Positions 7,585-15,346 of a stretch of DNA of 27,839 bases are shown piece by piece (within the stretch, counting starts at the first letter, position 1; every line of letters starts with the position of its first letter). Made by a program: the position numbers and the translations under genes. Source of the stretch: an uncultured Bacillota bacterium (GTDB taxonomy: Bacteria; Bacillota; Clostridia; Oscillospirales; Oscillospiraceae); assembly GCA_937890735.1 (NCBI GenBank), contig CALACZ010000217.1, positions 1 to 27,839 on the forward strand. Direction: 5' to 3'. The notes beneath the pieces are model-generated. The model did no database searches and was not told where the DNA came from. It saw only the letters and a list, made by a program, of their open reading frames with translations.

Positions 7585-9376
7585 GCGTCGCCTGACGCTG
7601 GAGAGGAAGCTCCTGATGGCAGTGATACCCATGATCGTCGCATCGCTGCTGTTCGTCAGCATGATTGTGTACAGTGTGGCAAAGCGCACGATCCGGGAGC
7701 GCGTTTCGGAATATATGGAGCAGTATCTGGTGCAGCTTTCCACGTCGATCGACAACAAGTTGGAGACCACGCTCCAGCTCAACGCGCAGCTTTCCGTCAA
7801 TGCGCAACTTTCTGAGATCCTGCACAGCTATGACAGCGCATCTCCCAGCGAAAAGCTGAGCTATCGTCAGGATGTTGAGAACATCTTCATTACGATCATG
7901 GGCATTTACGACAACATCCGCGGGATCTATATTTTTGATAACTGTGCAAACGAGTTTTATCTGCGCAGCAGCTCAGGGATGGATATGGACGAGTTGGAAA
8001 GCGCAAGCTGGTATCAGGACGCGCTGGCACGCGAGGGCGCGCATGTGATCTTTCTGGACCGACGAGGCGGAGAGAGAAACACAACGATCGGCATTGCACG
8101 CAGTATCGTCAATATCTACGATCATCAGAGCTATGGCGTGGCGCTGATCGAGATACCTTACAGCCTGATCGACGAAACGGTTTACAGCGGCAGTGCGCAA
8201 AGCGAGCTTCAGCAAGGCAGGATCGTTATTTGTGACGATCAGGATCAGCTGATCTACTCGACGCAGCCGGAACTGACCGAGCAGCAGCCGGACAGACAGG
8301 ATCGTCCGGCTGCTGGAAAGCCGGCAATGCAAGTGTTTTACGCTGACGGCGCTGAGCAGATGCGCGTCACTTATGTGTCTGACAGAACGGGCTGGATGTA
8401 TGAATATGTGTGTCCGATGAAGTATCTGCTGAAGGACATGGCACAGATCAAGACGGTGAGCTCGCTGCTGATGCTTTCGGTGTCGCTGGTCACGGTCTGC
8501 CTGTTGATCCTGTTTTCTCACAGAACATTTCGACCGCTCGGCGAGTTGATCACCGCTATGCAGAAGGTCAAGGCGGGCGATTACAGCGTTCAGGTGCAGA
8601 CATACTCGCGGGATGAGTTTGAGTATCTCGGGCAGACATTCAACGATATGGCGCAGAGCATCCATGATCTGATCCAAAAAGTCTACACAGCGAAGCTGAT
8701 GCAGAGGGACGCACAGCTGAAGGTACTGCAGCAGCAAATCAATCCCCACTTCCTGTATAACACGTTTGAAACGATGCGCGGCGTAGCGCTTTGCGAAAAC
8801 AATGAGAATCTGGCGGATGTGATCAAAAATATTTCCGAATTTATGCGCTACAATATGTACGGAAGCGACGGGACCAGCTCACTGGAAACGGAACTGCGCC
8901 ATGTGACAAATTATATCAGCATCATGGATTTCCGATTCGACAACAAGATCCGGCTTTGCACTGATCTTTCCCCTCGGCTGCTGCGGCAGAGCATCCCGAA
9001 GTTTACGTTGCAGCCCATTGTAGAAAATGCCGTTCTGCACGGATTCAGACAGAAAAGGTCTGACTGCGTGATCCGAATTTCCGGCAGGATCGAGGGCTTG
9101 GACGCTTGGCTGGAGATCGCTGACAACGGCAGCGGGATCGACGCACAAACACTGTCGAAAATCAATGCGGGGCTCGACCGCACATACCTTGCGGACGGAA
9201 GCGAGACAGGTCACGTCAGCATCGGGATCTTGAATGTCAACAGCCGTCTGCGGCTGAACTACGGTGACCGCTACGGTGTGCGCCTGAACAGCTGTGAGGG
9301 CGAGGGCACGGTCGCAGTGATCCATTTCCCTGTGGCCTCGGAAGAGCCGCCGGAACAAGCGGATCGACAGATGTAA
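7565..9376 (+). CDS. YesM-type sensor histidine kinase
   Basis: This 603-residue membrane kinase has a transmembrane segment at about 16-38, an extracellular sensor region (40-295), a second transmembrane segment (about 299-317), a HAMP domain (318-370) and a His_kinase domain with QQINPHFLYNTFETM (phospho-acceptor His395). The ATP-binding domain shows LQPIVENAVLHGF (482-494), DNGSGI (520-525) and VSIGILNVNSRL. This is the LytS/YesM family, which usually senses sugars outside the cell or a loaded binding protein. It overlaps the rhamnosidase gene by 20 bases and is followed 13 bases later by its response regulator, so the pair is cotranscribed with its probable targets. Confidence 0.95.
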   Translation: MSDRQSKRRLTLERKLLMAVIPMIVASLLFVSMIVYSVAKRTIRERVSEYMEQYLVQLSTSIDNKLETTLQLNAQLSVNAQLSEILHSYDSASPSEKLSYRQDVENIFITIMGIYDNIRGIYIFDNCANEFYLRSSSGMDMDELESASWYQDALAREGAHVIFLDRRGGERNTTIGIARSIVNIYDHQSYGVALIEIPYSLIDETVYSGSAQSELQQGRIVICDDQDQLIYSTQPELTEQQPDRQDRPAAGKPAMQVFYADGAEQMRVTYVSDRTGWMYEYVCPMKYLLKDMAQIKTVSSLLMLSVSLVTVCLLILFSHRTFRPLGELITAMQKVKAGDYSVQVQTYSRDEFEYLGQTFNDMAQSIHDLIQKVYTAKLMQRDAQLKVLQQQINPHFLYNTFETMRGVALCENNENLADVIKNISEFMRYNMYGSDGTSSLETELRHVTNYISIMDFRFDNKIRLCTDLSPRLLRQSIPKFTLQPIVENAVLHGFRQKRSDCVIRISGRIEGLDAWLEIADNGSGIDAQTLSKINAGLDRTYLADGSETGHVSIGILNVNSRLRLNYGDRYGVRLNSCEGEGTVAVIHFPVASEEPPEQADRQM

Positions 9377-9389
9377 GGAGAACTGAGCT

Positions 9390-10922
9390 ATGCGCGTGGT
9401 CATCGCGGACGATGAAAAATATGTACTGGTCGTATTGAAAAATACGTTGAAAAAGCTGCGGTATCCCATTGAGGTCGTCGGTGAAGCGCTTGACGGCGAT
9501 GAGGCGCTCCGCCTGTGCCGTGCACGGCAGCCGGAGATTCTGATCACCGACATATGTATGCCGCGGACAGACGGGTTGGATCTGGTGCAGCAGCTACATG
9601 AAGAAATGCCTGAGCTTCCAATCATCATTTACAGCGGTGTCGCCAGCTTTTCCTATGCACAGCAGGCAATCCATTACGGTATTGAGGAATATCTGCTCAA
9701 GCCGATCGACGTTGAGAAGCTGGAACGGGCGATCGGCTCGATCATCGAACGGCAGCAGCAGGCACACAGCCGCGAACGAGCGGGGTGGGCGAACCGAATA
9801 TTGCATACGCTGATCTTGTATGCGTCGGCATCAGACGTGCCGACTTTTGCGGCTGATCTGAATGCCGAGCGCTTTTTGCAGCAGGCACGCGCGTATACCC
9901 TGCATATGCTGCGGCTGACGGACCTTGCACCCGTGCAGCAGAACGCGTGGCGTCGATGCTTGACGGAACTCGATGCGTATTGCTGGGAGATCGATGAGGC
10001 GGCGGGCTGCGTGATCGCGATGACAGCTCCAGTGGCTGATGAGGCGCTCGGTACAGCAGCAGACACGATATGGGGAGCTGACGCCTACCTTGCCGCGCGG
10101 AAAAGCGTTTCGGCGATCTGCGTGGAAGCACCGGCACAAACCGAGTGGCAGATGATGGCGCTTTGCGCGCAGCTTCGGCAGATGCAGCGGCAGATGGAGC
10201 GGCGATTCCGCCCGTCTGCACAGGATACAGCCGATGCACAGCCGGATAAGAATGCGGCTGATCACTTTGATCGCACCTATGACGACCGTGTCGCCGCAGC
10301 GATCCGATTGGGAAAACGTGAATATTTGCAAACGCTGCTGACAGAATACTGGGCACAGCTGCTGAGCGCATGGCCGAATGGCGATCCGACGCTGATCAAG
10401 CAGGCGGCGTGGACGCTGCTTGTGCGGCAGGCACGGCAGCTACGGCTTTCGGTAGAGAAAGGGGATGCGTATGAGCAGCTGCAGAAGGCACTGTCACGTC
10501 CGCTGACATCCGACGCATTTTTGCAGCGGATTCTGGCGCTCGGCGAGGGGCTGATCACCGCACAGCGTGCAAAAGGCGGCCGCGCGGACGAGAGTTTGCG
10601 GGAACTCATTACAGGCTATTTGCAGGAGCACTACCGTTCAGATGTAACGCTGGAGCAGTTGGCTGCGTATCTGCATTTTAATCCCAGCTACACGAGCGAC
10701 CTGTTCAAGCGTATCTTCGGCAGACCATTTGTCGTGTATCTGACTGCCATGCGGATAGACGCAGCAAAGGTGCTGCTGGACAGCGGACACTTCAAAACGT
10801 ATGAGATCGCGGCGCAGGTCGGCTATCAGGATGAAAAGTATTTTTTGAAAACCTTCAAAAAGGTGGTCGGCTGTACGCCAAAGGAATACCGAAAACGAAA
10901 GCAGAGGGGAGCAGCACCATGA
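9390..10922 (+). CDS. YesN-type response regulator with AraC DNA-binding domain
   Basis: The 510-residue regulator has a receiver domain (1-125) with the acidic pocket Asp7-Asp8, phospho-acceptor Asp54 in LITDICMPRTDG, Ser82 and Lys104. A long linker (about 126-400) follows, then a C-terminal AraC double helix-turn-helix (about 405-505: DVTLEQLAAYLHFNPSYTSD, then YEIAAQVGYQDEKYFLKTFKK and TPKEYRK). It is the partner of the kinase just upstream and most likely activates the sugar locus, including the weak -35 promoter before 705. The ribosome binding site AAGGAG precedes ATG 9390. Its stop overlaps the next start (ATGA). Confidence 0.95.
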   Translation: MRVVIADDEKYVLVVLKNTLKKLRYPIEVVGEALDGDEALRLCRARQPEILITDICMPRTDGLDLVQQLHEEMPELPIIIYSGVASFSYAQQAIHYGIEEYLLKPIDVEKLERAIGSIIERQQQAHSRERAGWANRILHTLILYASASDVPTFAADLNAERFLQQARAYTLHMLRLTDLAPVQQNAWRRCLTELDAYCWEIDEAAGCVIAMTAPVADEALGTAADTIWGADAYLAARKSVSAICVEAPAQTEWQMMALCAQLRQMQRQMERRFRPSAQDTADAQPDKNAADHFDRTYDDRVAAAIRLGKREYLQTLLTEYWAQLLSAWPNGDPTLIKQAAWTLLVRQARQLRLSVEKGDAYEQLQKALSRPLTSDAFLQRILALGEGLITAQRAKGGRADESLRELITGYLQEHYRSDVTLEQLAAYLHFNPSYTSDLFKRIFGRPFVVYLTAMRIDAAKVLLDSGHFKTYEIAAQVGYQDEKYFLKTFKKVVGCTPKEYRKRKQRGAAP

Positions 10923-11638
10923 GGATCATGCAGAAGATCTCGGCAAAGCAGATGGGTCATTACTCACAGCCCATCACCATCGCAGCCTTCGGAGACAGCG
11001 TTACTCAGGGCTGCTTCGAACTTTATCTGACTGAGGACGATGCAGTCCAAACAGTGTTTGACCCTGCGAGCGCCTACTGCACGAAGCTGCATACACTGCT
11101 GTCTACACTATATTCCGATGTGCCGGTGCAGATCCTCAACGCCGGTCTCAGCGGCGACTGCGCACCGTGCGCTTTGAAGCGGCTGGAACGGGATGTGCTA
11201 TCCGTTCGACCGGATCTGACGATCGTTGCGTTTGGACTGAACGACGTCTGCCGTGAGGATGAGACGCTGGAGCAGTATCTGCGTGCGCTTGATGAGATCT
11301 TTTCGCGGCTGCGCGCTGCGGGAACGGAGATCGTCTTTATGACACCCAATATGATGAACACGCACTTGAGCGAGCGCTTGCGCGACCCTGCCATCCGGCG
11401 TATTGCTACGGATACCATGACTGTACAGACAAACGGTGAGCTTGGACGCTATCTGGAAGCTGCCAAAGAGCTGTGTGCAGACAGAAATGTGCGTGTGTGC
11501 GATTGCTACGCGAAATGGATGCGGCTGGCAGAAAACGGCGTAGACACCACTGCACTGCTGTCAAACGCGATCAACCATCCTGCCCGGGAAATGCACTGGC
11601 TGTTTGCAAACGCGCTTTTGGAGGAGCTATTGCGATAA
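10919..11638 (+). CDS. SGNH/GDSL hydrolase, esterase-like
   Basis: The 239-residue protein has the SGNH fold blocks: IAAFGDSVTQG with nucleophile Ser27 in block I, AGLSGD in block II (Gly), VAFGLND in block III (Asn), and NAINHPAREMHWLFA near the end with His220 in block V. The usual Asp three residues before the His is replaced here by Ala217, with Asn at 216 and 219, so the catalytic acid is not obvious. No signal peptide is seen, so it is probably cytosolic. By context it may remove acyl groups from imported rhamnose-containing oligosaccharides, as rhamnogalacturonan acetylesterases such as YesT do. The start overlaps the regulator stop (ATGA) and follows AGGGGAG. Confidence 0.8.
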   Translation: MRIMQKISAKQMGHYSQPITIAAFGDSVTQGCFELYLTEDDAVQTVFDPASAYCTKLHTLLSTLYSDVPVQILNAGLSGDCAPCALKRLERDVLSVRPDLTIVAFGLNDVCREDETLEQYLRALDEIFSRLRAAGTEIVFMTPNMMNTHLSERLRDPAIRRIATDTMTVQTNGELGRYLEAAKELCADRNVRVCDCYAKWMRLAENGVDTTALLSNAINHPAREMHWLFANALLEELLR

Positions 11639-14563
11639 ATGAAAACAACGACATCTGAGCAAGGATGGCTTGATTGCCGTCCGCTACCATTTTGGAGCTG
11701 GAATGACAAATTAGAGCCGAATGAGCTGCGACGGCAGATCGACGCAATGCAGCACGCGGGCATGGGAGGCTTTTTCATGCACGCACGCGGGGGACTTGAA
11801 ACGGAGTATCTGAGCGAGGACTGGTTCCGCGCGGTGGAGGCTTCGGTAGACGAGGCTAAAAAGCGCGGGATGCAGGCATGGTGTTACGACGAGAATGGCT
11901 GGCCGAGCGGCTTTACCGGCGGCAGGCTGCTGGAGCATCCAGAAAACTGGGCGCATTATCTGCGCTTTGAGCGAAAAGCGGACTTTGACCCTGCCGCGCT
12001 GGGTGTTTATGCTCTGGAAAACAGTCACCTGCGGCAACTCATCGGGTCAGAGTGCGGTGTTACAGAGTATCTTTGTGTATACGACTGCCAAAACCCCTCC
12101 ACGGTCGATATTCTCGATCCGCGCATCACGGATGCGTTTCTTGCGCTGACACACGAAAAGTATCTTGAACGCTTCGGTGCAGAATTTGGAAAGGGCATTG
12201 CAGGCTTTTTCACTGATGAGCCGCAGTATTTCCGCTATGAAACAGCCTACACGCCGATGTTGCTGACAGAATACGAAAAAGCCTATGGCGCAGATGTACT
12301 TGCTCTGCTGGGCGCGCTGTTTGTCGATTGTGAGGAGGCATCCGGCTTCCGCTTCCGCTATTGGAGGCTGATGAACATACTCTATACCGAGAACTTTATA
12401 GGTCGTGTTTACCGTTGGTGCCGCGCGCACGGCTGCCGTCTGACTGGTCACAGCATCGAGGAGAGCGAACTGTTCGCGCAAATGTGGTGCACGGCGGGCG
12501 TCATGCCGTTTTACGAATATGAAGACATTCCGGCAATCGACTGGCTGTGCCGTCGGATCGGTACGGAGCTTGCTCCGCGGCAGGCGTCCTCGGCTGCACA
12601 GCAGCTTGGCAAAAAGCAGGTGCTGACAGAGACGTTCGCTTGCGCAGGCTGGGACGTGACGCCGAAAGAACTTAAGCGCATCGCAGAATGGCAGTATGTG
12701 AACGGCGTGAATCTGATGTGCCAGCATCTGTACCCATATTCCATCCGCGGTCAGCGCAAGCGGGATTATCCGGCGTTTTATTCGGAGCACAATCCGTGGA
12801 CAGACGAACTCAAAACATTTGATGACTACTTTACGGAGCTTGGTTATCTGCTTGCCAACAGCCGCGAGCAGGCAGATGTGCTGATCGTGCATCCGATGCA
12901 CTCGGTATACCTGACGTTTGACCGCGCAAACGATGAGGCATCTGTGCGCAGCGTGGGAGCACCGTTCAACGTACTCATTGAGCACTTCGGAGCGGTCGGC
13001 ATTGGTCATCATTACGGCGACGAGCGCCTGATGGAAAAGTACGGAAGCGTCAAAGAAGGTAAGCTGACCATTGGACAGCGCATCTATTCCTATGTTGTGC
13101 TCCCTGACTGCGATACGCTGGACAGCAGCACCGCTGCACTCCTAAAGGGCTATCTCGCGCAGGGCGGACGGCTGATGCTGGCGGGGCGAAAGCCTGCGCG
13201 AATTGACGGTGAGCTTGCCGATCTCAGTTTCCTGCAAGGAAATCTCACATGGGATGAACTTGTGCGGGAACGCGCGCTTCTGCCGGAAACAAATCGCAAT
13301 GTGCGCTGCACGCTGCGCTTTGCGGAAGGTGTAAATTTCCTGTTTGCGGTCAATCTGTCTGAAACGGATACAGCAGAGGTGACGGTAAAACTGCCGTTTG
13401 CGGGCGCGGAAGCATATGATCTGTTGGCGCACGAAACGAAGCCTGCCGCCTTTGAAAAGACGGCGTACGGGATCGCAGCAAAGCTGCATCTCACACCCAG
13501 AGAGTCTGTGCTTCTTATGCAGAACGATTTTGCGATACCGCAGGCGCAGAAAGCCCCCATTGCCGAAACAATGGAGCTGAAGGGAAGATGGACGCTGTCA
13601 GCGCCGGTGCAGAACAGCTTGACACTGGATACTGCGGCACTGAGCTATGACGGCGTCAGCTATTCCAAACCGCTTCCGCTCCCGTATATTTCGGAACGAC
13701 TGCTGCGAGAAAAAACGAACCGAAAGGTCTGGCTTCGCTATATGTTCACAGCGGATTTCTTGCCGAATGATCTGACATTGGAACTGGAAACGCTTCGAAA
13801 CACAAAACTGTCTGTAAACGGTACGGAAGTCAGCCTGATCGAACGCGGCATACTTGATCGTTCGTTCGTACGCGGAAATATTGCAGCGCTTGCGAGAAAG
13901 GGCGAAAATGAGGTCGTTCTGGAACTGGATTATACGCAGTCTCAGCAGATTTATGATATTTTTAACGGCTATTATTACGGCAATGGCGAGGTCACGGAGA
14001 CACGCATGAACTGTGTCAGTTACGAGACGAATATCGAAGCGATCTACCTGTTCGGGAGCTTCACCGTGCTGCCGGATTCCGGCTGGCAGGCGGGCGAAAA
14101 CAGCGTTCGGTTTGGCGATCGCTTTCGTCTCCTCCCGCCGGCTACAGAGCTTGACCCGCGTGATATTACAGTGCAGGGGTTTCCGTTCTTCCGCGGCGTT
14201 ATGCGCCTGAAGCGCACGCTCACGGTCCAGACTGCTGGATGGCAGCTTCGCTGTGCGGGACGCGTCCAGTATGTGCGTGTATTTGTAAATGCGCAAAAGG
14301 TCGGAATACTGCTGTTCAGCGATGCACTTGATCTTTCGCCGTACCTGCATCCGGGAGAAAATACGCTGGAGCTGGAGTTGATGGCAAGCAACCGCAACAT
14401 CTTCGGTCCACATCACAATGCGGCGGAGCCTGAACCAAAGGCGGTCAGCCCAACGCTGTTTTCGCTGTATGGGACGTGGCGCGACGGACACAGCGACGAT
14501 TACCGTGTAAACTACGCGTTTGTGCGGTTTGGCTTGGATGTCATCGCGCTGCAAAAGATTTGA
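11639..14563 (+). CDS. Large GH106-like glycoside hydrolase (putative alpha-L-rhamnosidase)
   Basis: This 974-residue protein without signal peptide opens with PLPFWSWNDKLEPNELRRQI (16-35), GMGGFFMHARGGL (41-53) and CYDENGWPSG (82-91), then GFFTDEP with Asp193 and Glu194. This TIM-barrel pattern belongs to the GH106-like group of large putative rhamnosidases. A middle section (QADVLIVHPMHSVYL, about 415-430) resembles a glutaminase-like fold, and two C-terminal galactose-binding-like beta domains follow (about 680-770 and 840-930; YLHPGENTLELEL). The ATG starts directly after the preceding stop (TAAATG), with GGAGGAG 14 bases upstream. It is the last gene of the locus. Family membership is fairly clear; activity on rhamnose is inferred from family and context. 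Confidence 0.72.
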   Translation: MKTTTSEQGWLDCRPLPFWSWNDKLEPNELRRQIDAMQHAGMGGFFMHARGGLETEYLSEDWFRAVEASVDEAKKRGMQAWCYDENGWPSGFTGGRLLEHPENWAHYLRFERKADFDPAALGVYALENSHLRQLIGSECGVTEYLCVYDCQNPSTVDILDPRITDAFLALTHEKYLERFGAEFGKGIAGFFTDEPQYFRYETAYTPMLLTEYEKAYGADVLALLGALFVDCEEASGFRFRYWRLMNILYTENFIGRVYRWCRAHGCRLTGHSIEESELFAQMWCTAGVMPFYEYEDIPAIDWLCRRIGTELAPRQASSAAQQLGKKQVLTETFACAGWDVTPKELKRIAEWQYVNGVNLMCQHLYPYSIRGQRKRDYPAFYSEHNPWTDELKTFDDYFTELGYLLANSREQADVLIVHPMHSVYLTFDRANDEASVRSVGAPFNVLIEHFGAVGIGHHYGDERLMEKYGSVKEGKLTIGQRIYSYVVLPDCDTLDSSTAALLKGYLAQGGRLMLAGRKPARIDGELADLSFLQGNLTWDELVRERALLPETNRNVRCTLRFAEGVNFLFAVNLSETDTAEVTVKLPFAGAEAYDLLAHETKPAAFEKTAYGIAAKLHLTPRESVLLMQNDFAIPQAQKAPIAETMELKGRWTLSAPVQNSLTLDTAALSYDGVSYSKPLPLPYISERLLREKTNRKVWLRYMFTADFLPNDLTLELETLRNTKLSVNGTEVSLIERGILDRSFVRGNIAALARKGENEVVLELDYTQSQQIYDIFNGYYYGNGEVTETRMNCVSYETNIEAIYLFGSFTVLPDSGWQAGENSVRFGDRFRLLPPATELDPRDITVQGFPFFRGVMRLKRTLTVQTAGWQLRCAGRVQYVRVFVNAQKVGILLFSDALDLSPYLHPGENTLELELMASNRNIFGPHHNAAEPEPKAVSPTLFSLYGTWRDGHSDDYRVNYAFVRFGLDVIALQKI

Positions 14564-14574
14564 ATACATAAAGA

Positions 14575-14600
14575 GACCTGTACACATCCGTGTACAGGTC
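14575..14600 (-). terminator. Hairpin terminator between convergent genes
   Basis: A perfect 11-bp stem (14575-14585 with 14590-14600) with a four-base loop lies between the convergent ends of the GH106-like gene (14563) and the small gene (14611). On the - strand it is followed by TCTTTAT, a weak T tract. On the + strand no T run follows, but the hairpin may still serve both sides. Confidence 0.7.
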
Positions 14601-14610
14601 GCTTGACTCC

Positions 14611-14757
14611 TTACCGCTCGCTGCGGCTCTGCGTATTGTTTTGCGTGCCGTTCTGGGTGCGGTTTTCGCTGCGGGACTGCGTGCGGGACTCGGTCTGCTG
14701 CGTTTTGTTCTGCTGGGTCTTATTCTGCTTCGATTCGTACGGATTGCGTGCGCTCAT
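14611..14757 (-). CDS. 48-aa Q/N/T/S/R-rich protein, probable forespore small protein
   Basis: A very short gene with a strong ribosome binding site (AGGAGG, seven bases before the ATG at 14757-14755). The protein is low in complexity: 9 Gln, 7 Asn, 7 Thr, 7 Ser, 6 Arg, 4 Glu and 3 Lys make up 43 of 48 residues, with repeated K/R-T-Q-Q/N units. It has no hydrophobic segment. Thirty-five bases or so before the ATG lies a start region with a match to the sigma-G promoter (GTATG, 17 bases, CATACTA), pointing to expression in the developing spore. It resembles gamma-type small acid-soluble spore proteins in composition only; homology cannot be claimed. The neighbouring spoVAE and spoVAD genes fit a spore role. 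Confidence 0.72.
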   Translation of the reverse strand: MSARNPYESKQNKTQQNKTQQTESRTQSRSENRTQNGTQNNTQSRSER

Positions 14758-14798
14758 ATCTACGCCTCCTGTGAAGAATTGCGGCGCTGCCGCAGGGA

Positions 14799-14827
14799 TA
14801 GTATGCCGCGCGGGCGGTATTTCATAC
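14799..14827 (-). promoter_or_regulatory. Candidate sigma-G promoter of the 48-aa gene
   Basis: Read on the - strand, GTATG (14827-14823) matches the sigma-G -35 pattern GHATR and CATACTA (14805-14799) matches the -10 pattern CATNHTA, with a 17-base spacer. The start site would lie near 14792, about 35 bases before the ATG. The -35 element is only two bases from the end of the MITE-like repeat. Confidence 0.6.
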
Positions 14828-14829
14828 GT

Positions 14830-14990
14830 TAGGGAATCTCTGAATAAATCCCCAGCCGCGGTCGCCGGATCTTTTCCGCCAATGCTACGAAATGCACGAA
14901 ATACACAAAGTATTCCTGTGCATTCCAAACCTTGCCTTGACGAAAAATCTCTCGACGACCGCAGCCGTTGATTTAATCAGAGCTTCCCTA
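14830..14990. mobile_element. MITE-like element with terminal inverted repeats (copy B)
   Basis: The ends (14830-14850 and 14970-14990) are inverted repeats matching at 19 of 21 positions, beginning TAGGGAA. The whole 161 bases fold as one imperfect hairpin: inner arms pair through CCGCGGTCGCCG with its counterpart near 14950-14965, and the tip is AATGCAC-GAAATAC with GTATTCC-TGTGCATT. The TA at each outer edge could be a target duplication, as made by IS630/mariner-type transposases. It encodes no transposase; short frames inside look spurious. It lies between spoVAE and the 48-aa gene. A degenerate relative is at about 131-297. Confidence 0.82.
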
Positions 14991-15344
14991 GGACTTATCG
15001 CGCGGGCGGAAGAACAATGCCGCAAGGAAGCCGAAGAACACCGCCGCCGCGATGCCGCCTGCCGCGGCGCGCAGCCCGCCCGTGAGAATGCCAAGCACGC
15101 CGTCCTGCTCAATCGCCTCGCGCACGCCCTTGGCAAGCAGATTCCCGAAGCCCGTGAGCGGCACGGTCGCGCCAGCGCCCGCAAAGTTGGCGAACGGTCC
15201 GTACACGCCCGCACCGCCGAGGATCACACCCGCCACGACGTAAGCCGTCAGGATGCGCGCCGGAGTGAGCTTTGTCTTGTCGATGAGGATCTGACCGACG
15301 GCGCACAGCAGCCCGCCGATCGCAAACGCCTTGAGATAGTCCAT
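14988..15344 (-). CDS. spoVAE: Stage V sporulation protein AE (SpoVAE/SpoVAEB)
   Basis: The 118-residue membrane protein (MDYLKAFAIGGLLCAVGQIL...) has the SpoVA family pattern: hydrophobic segments at about 5-20, 30-55 and 90-110, plus TKLTPARILTAYVVAGVILGG and GAGATVPLTGFGNLLAKGV. It belongs to the spore inner-membrane channel that moves calcium dipicolinate into the forespore and out at germination. The ATG at 15344-15342 comes two bases after the spoVAD stop, so the pair is cotranscribed. Its stop codon TAG (14990-14988) lies inside the end of the MITE-like element, so the last codon boundary is set by the insertion. Length is close to family norm, so function is probably kept. Confidence 0.95.
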   Translation of the reverse strand: MDYLKAFAIGGLLCAVGQILIDKTKLTPARILTAYVVAGVILGGAGVYGPFANFAGAGATVPLTGFGNLLAKGVREAIEQDGVLGILTGGLRAAAGGIAAAVFFGFLAALFFRPRDKS

Positions 15345-15346
15345 GA

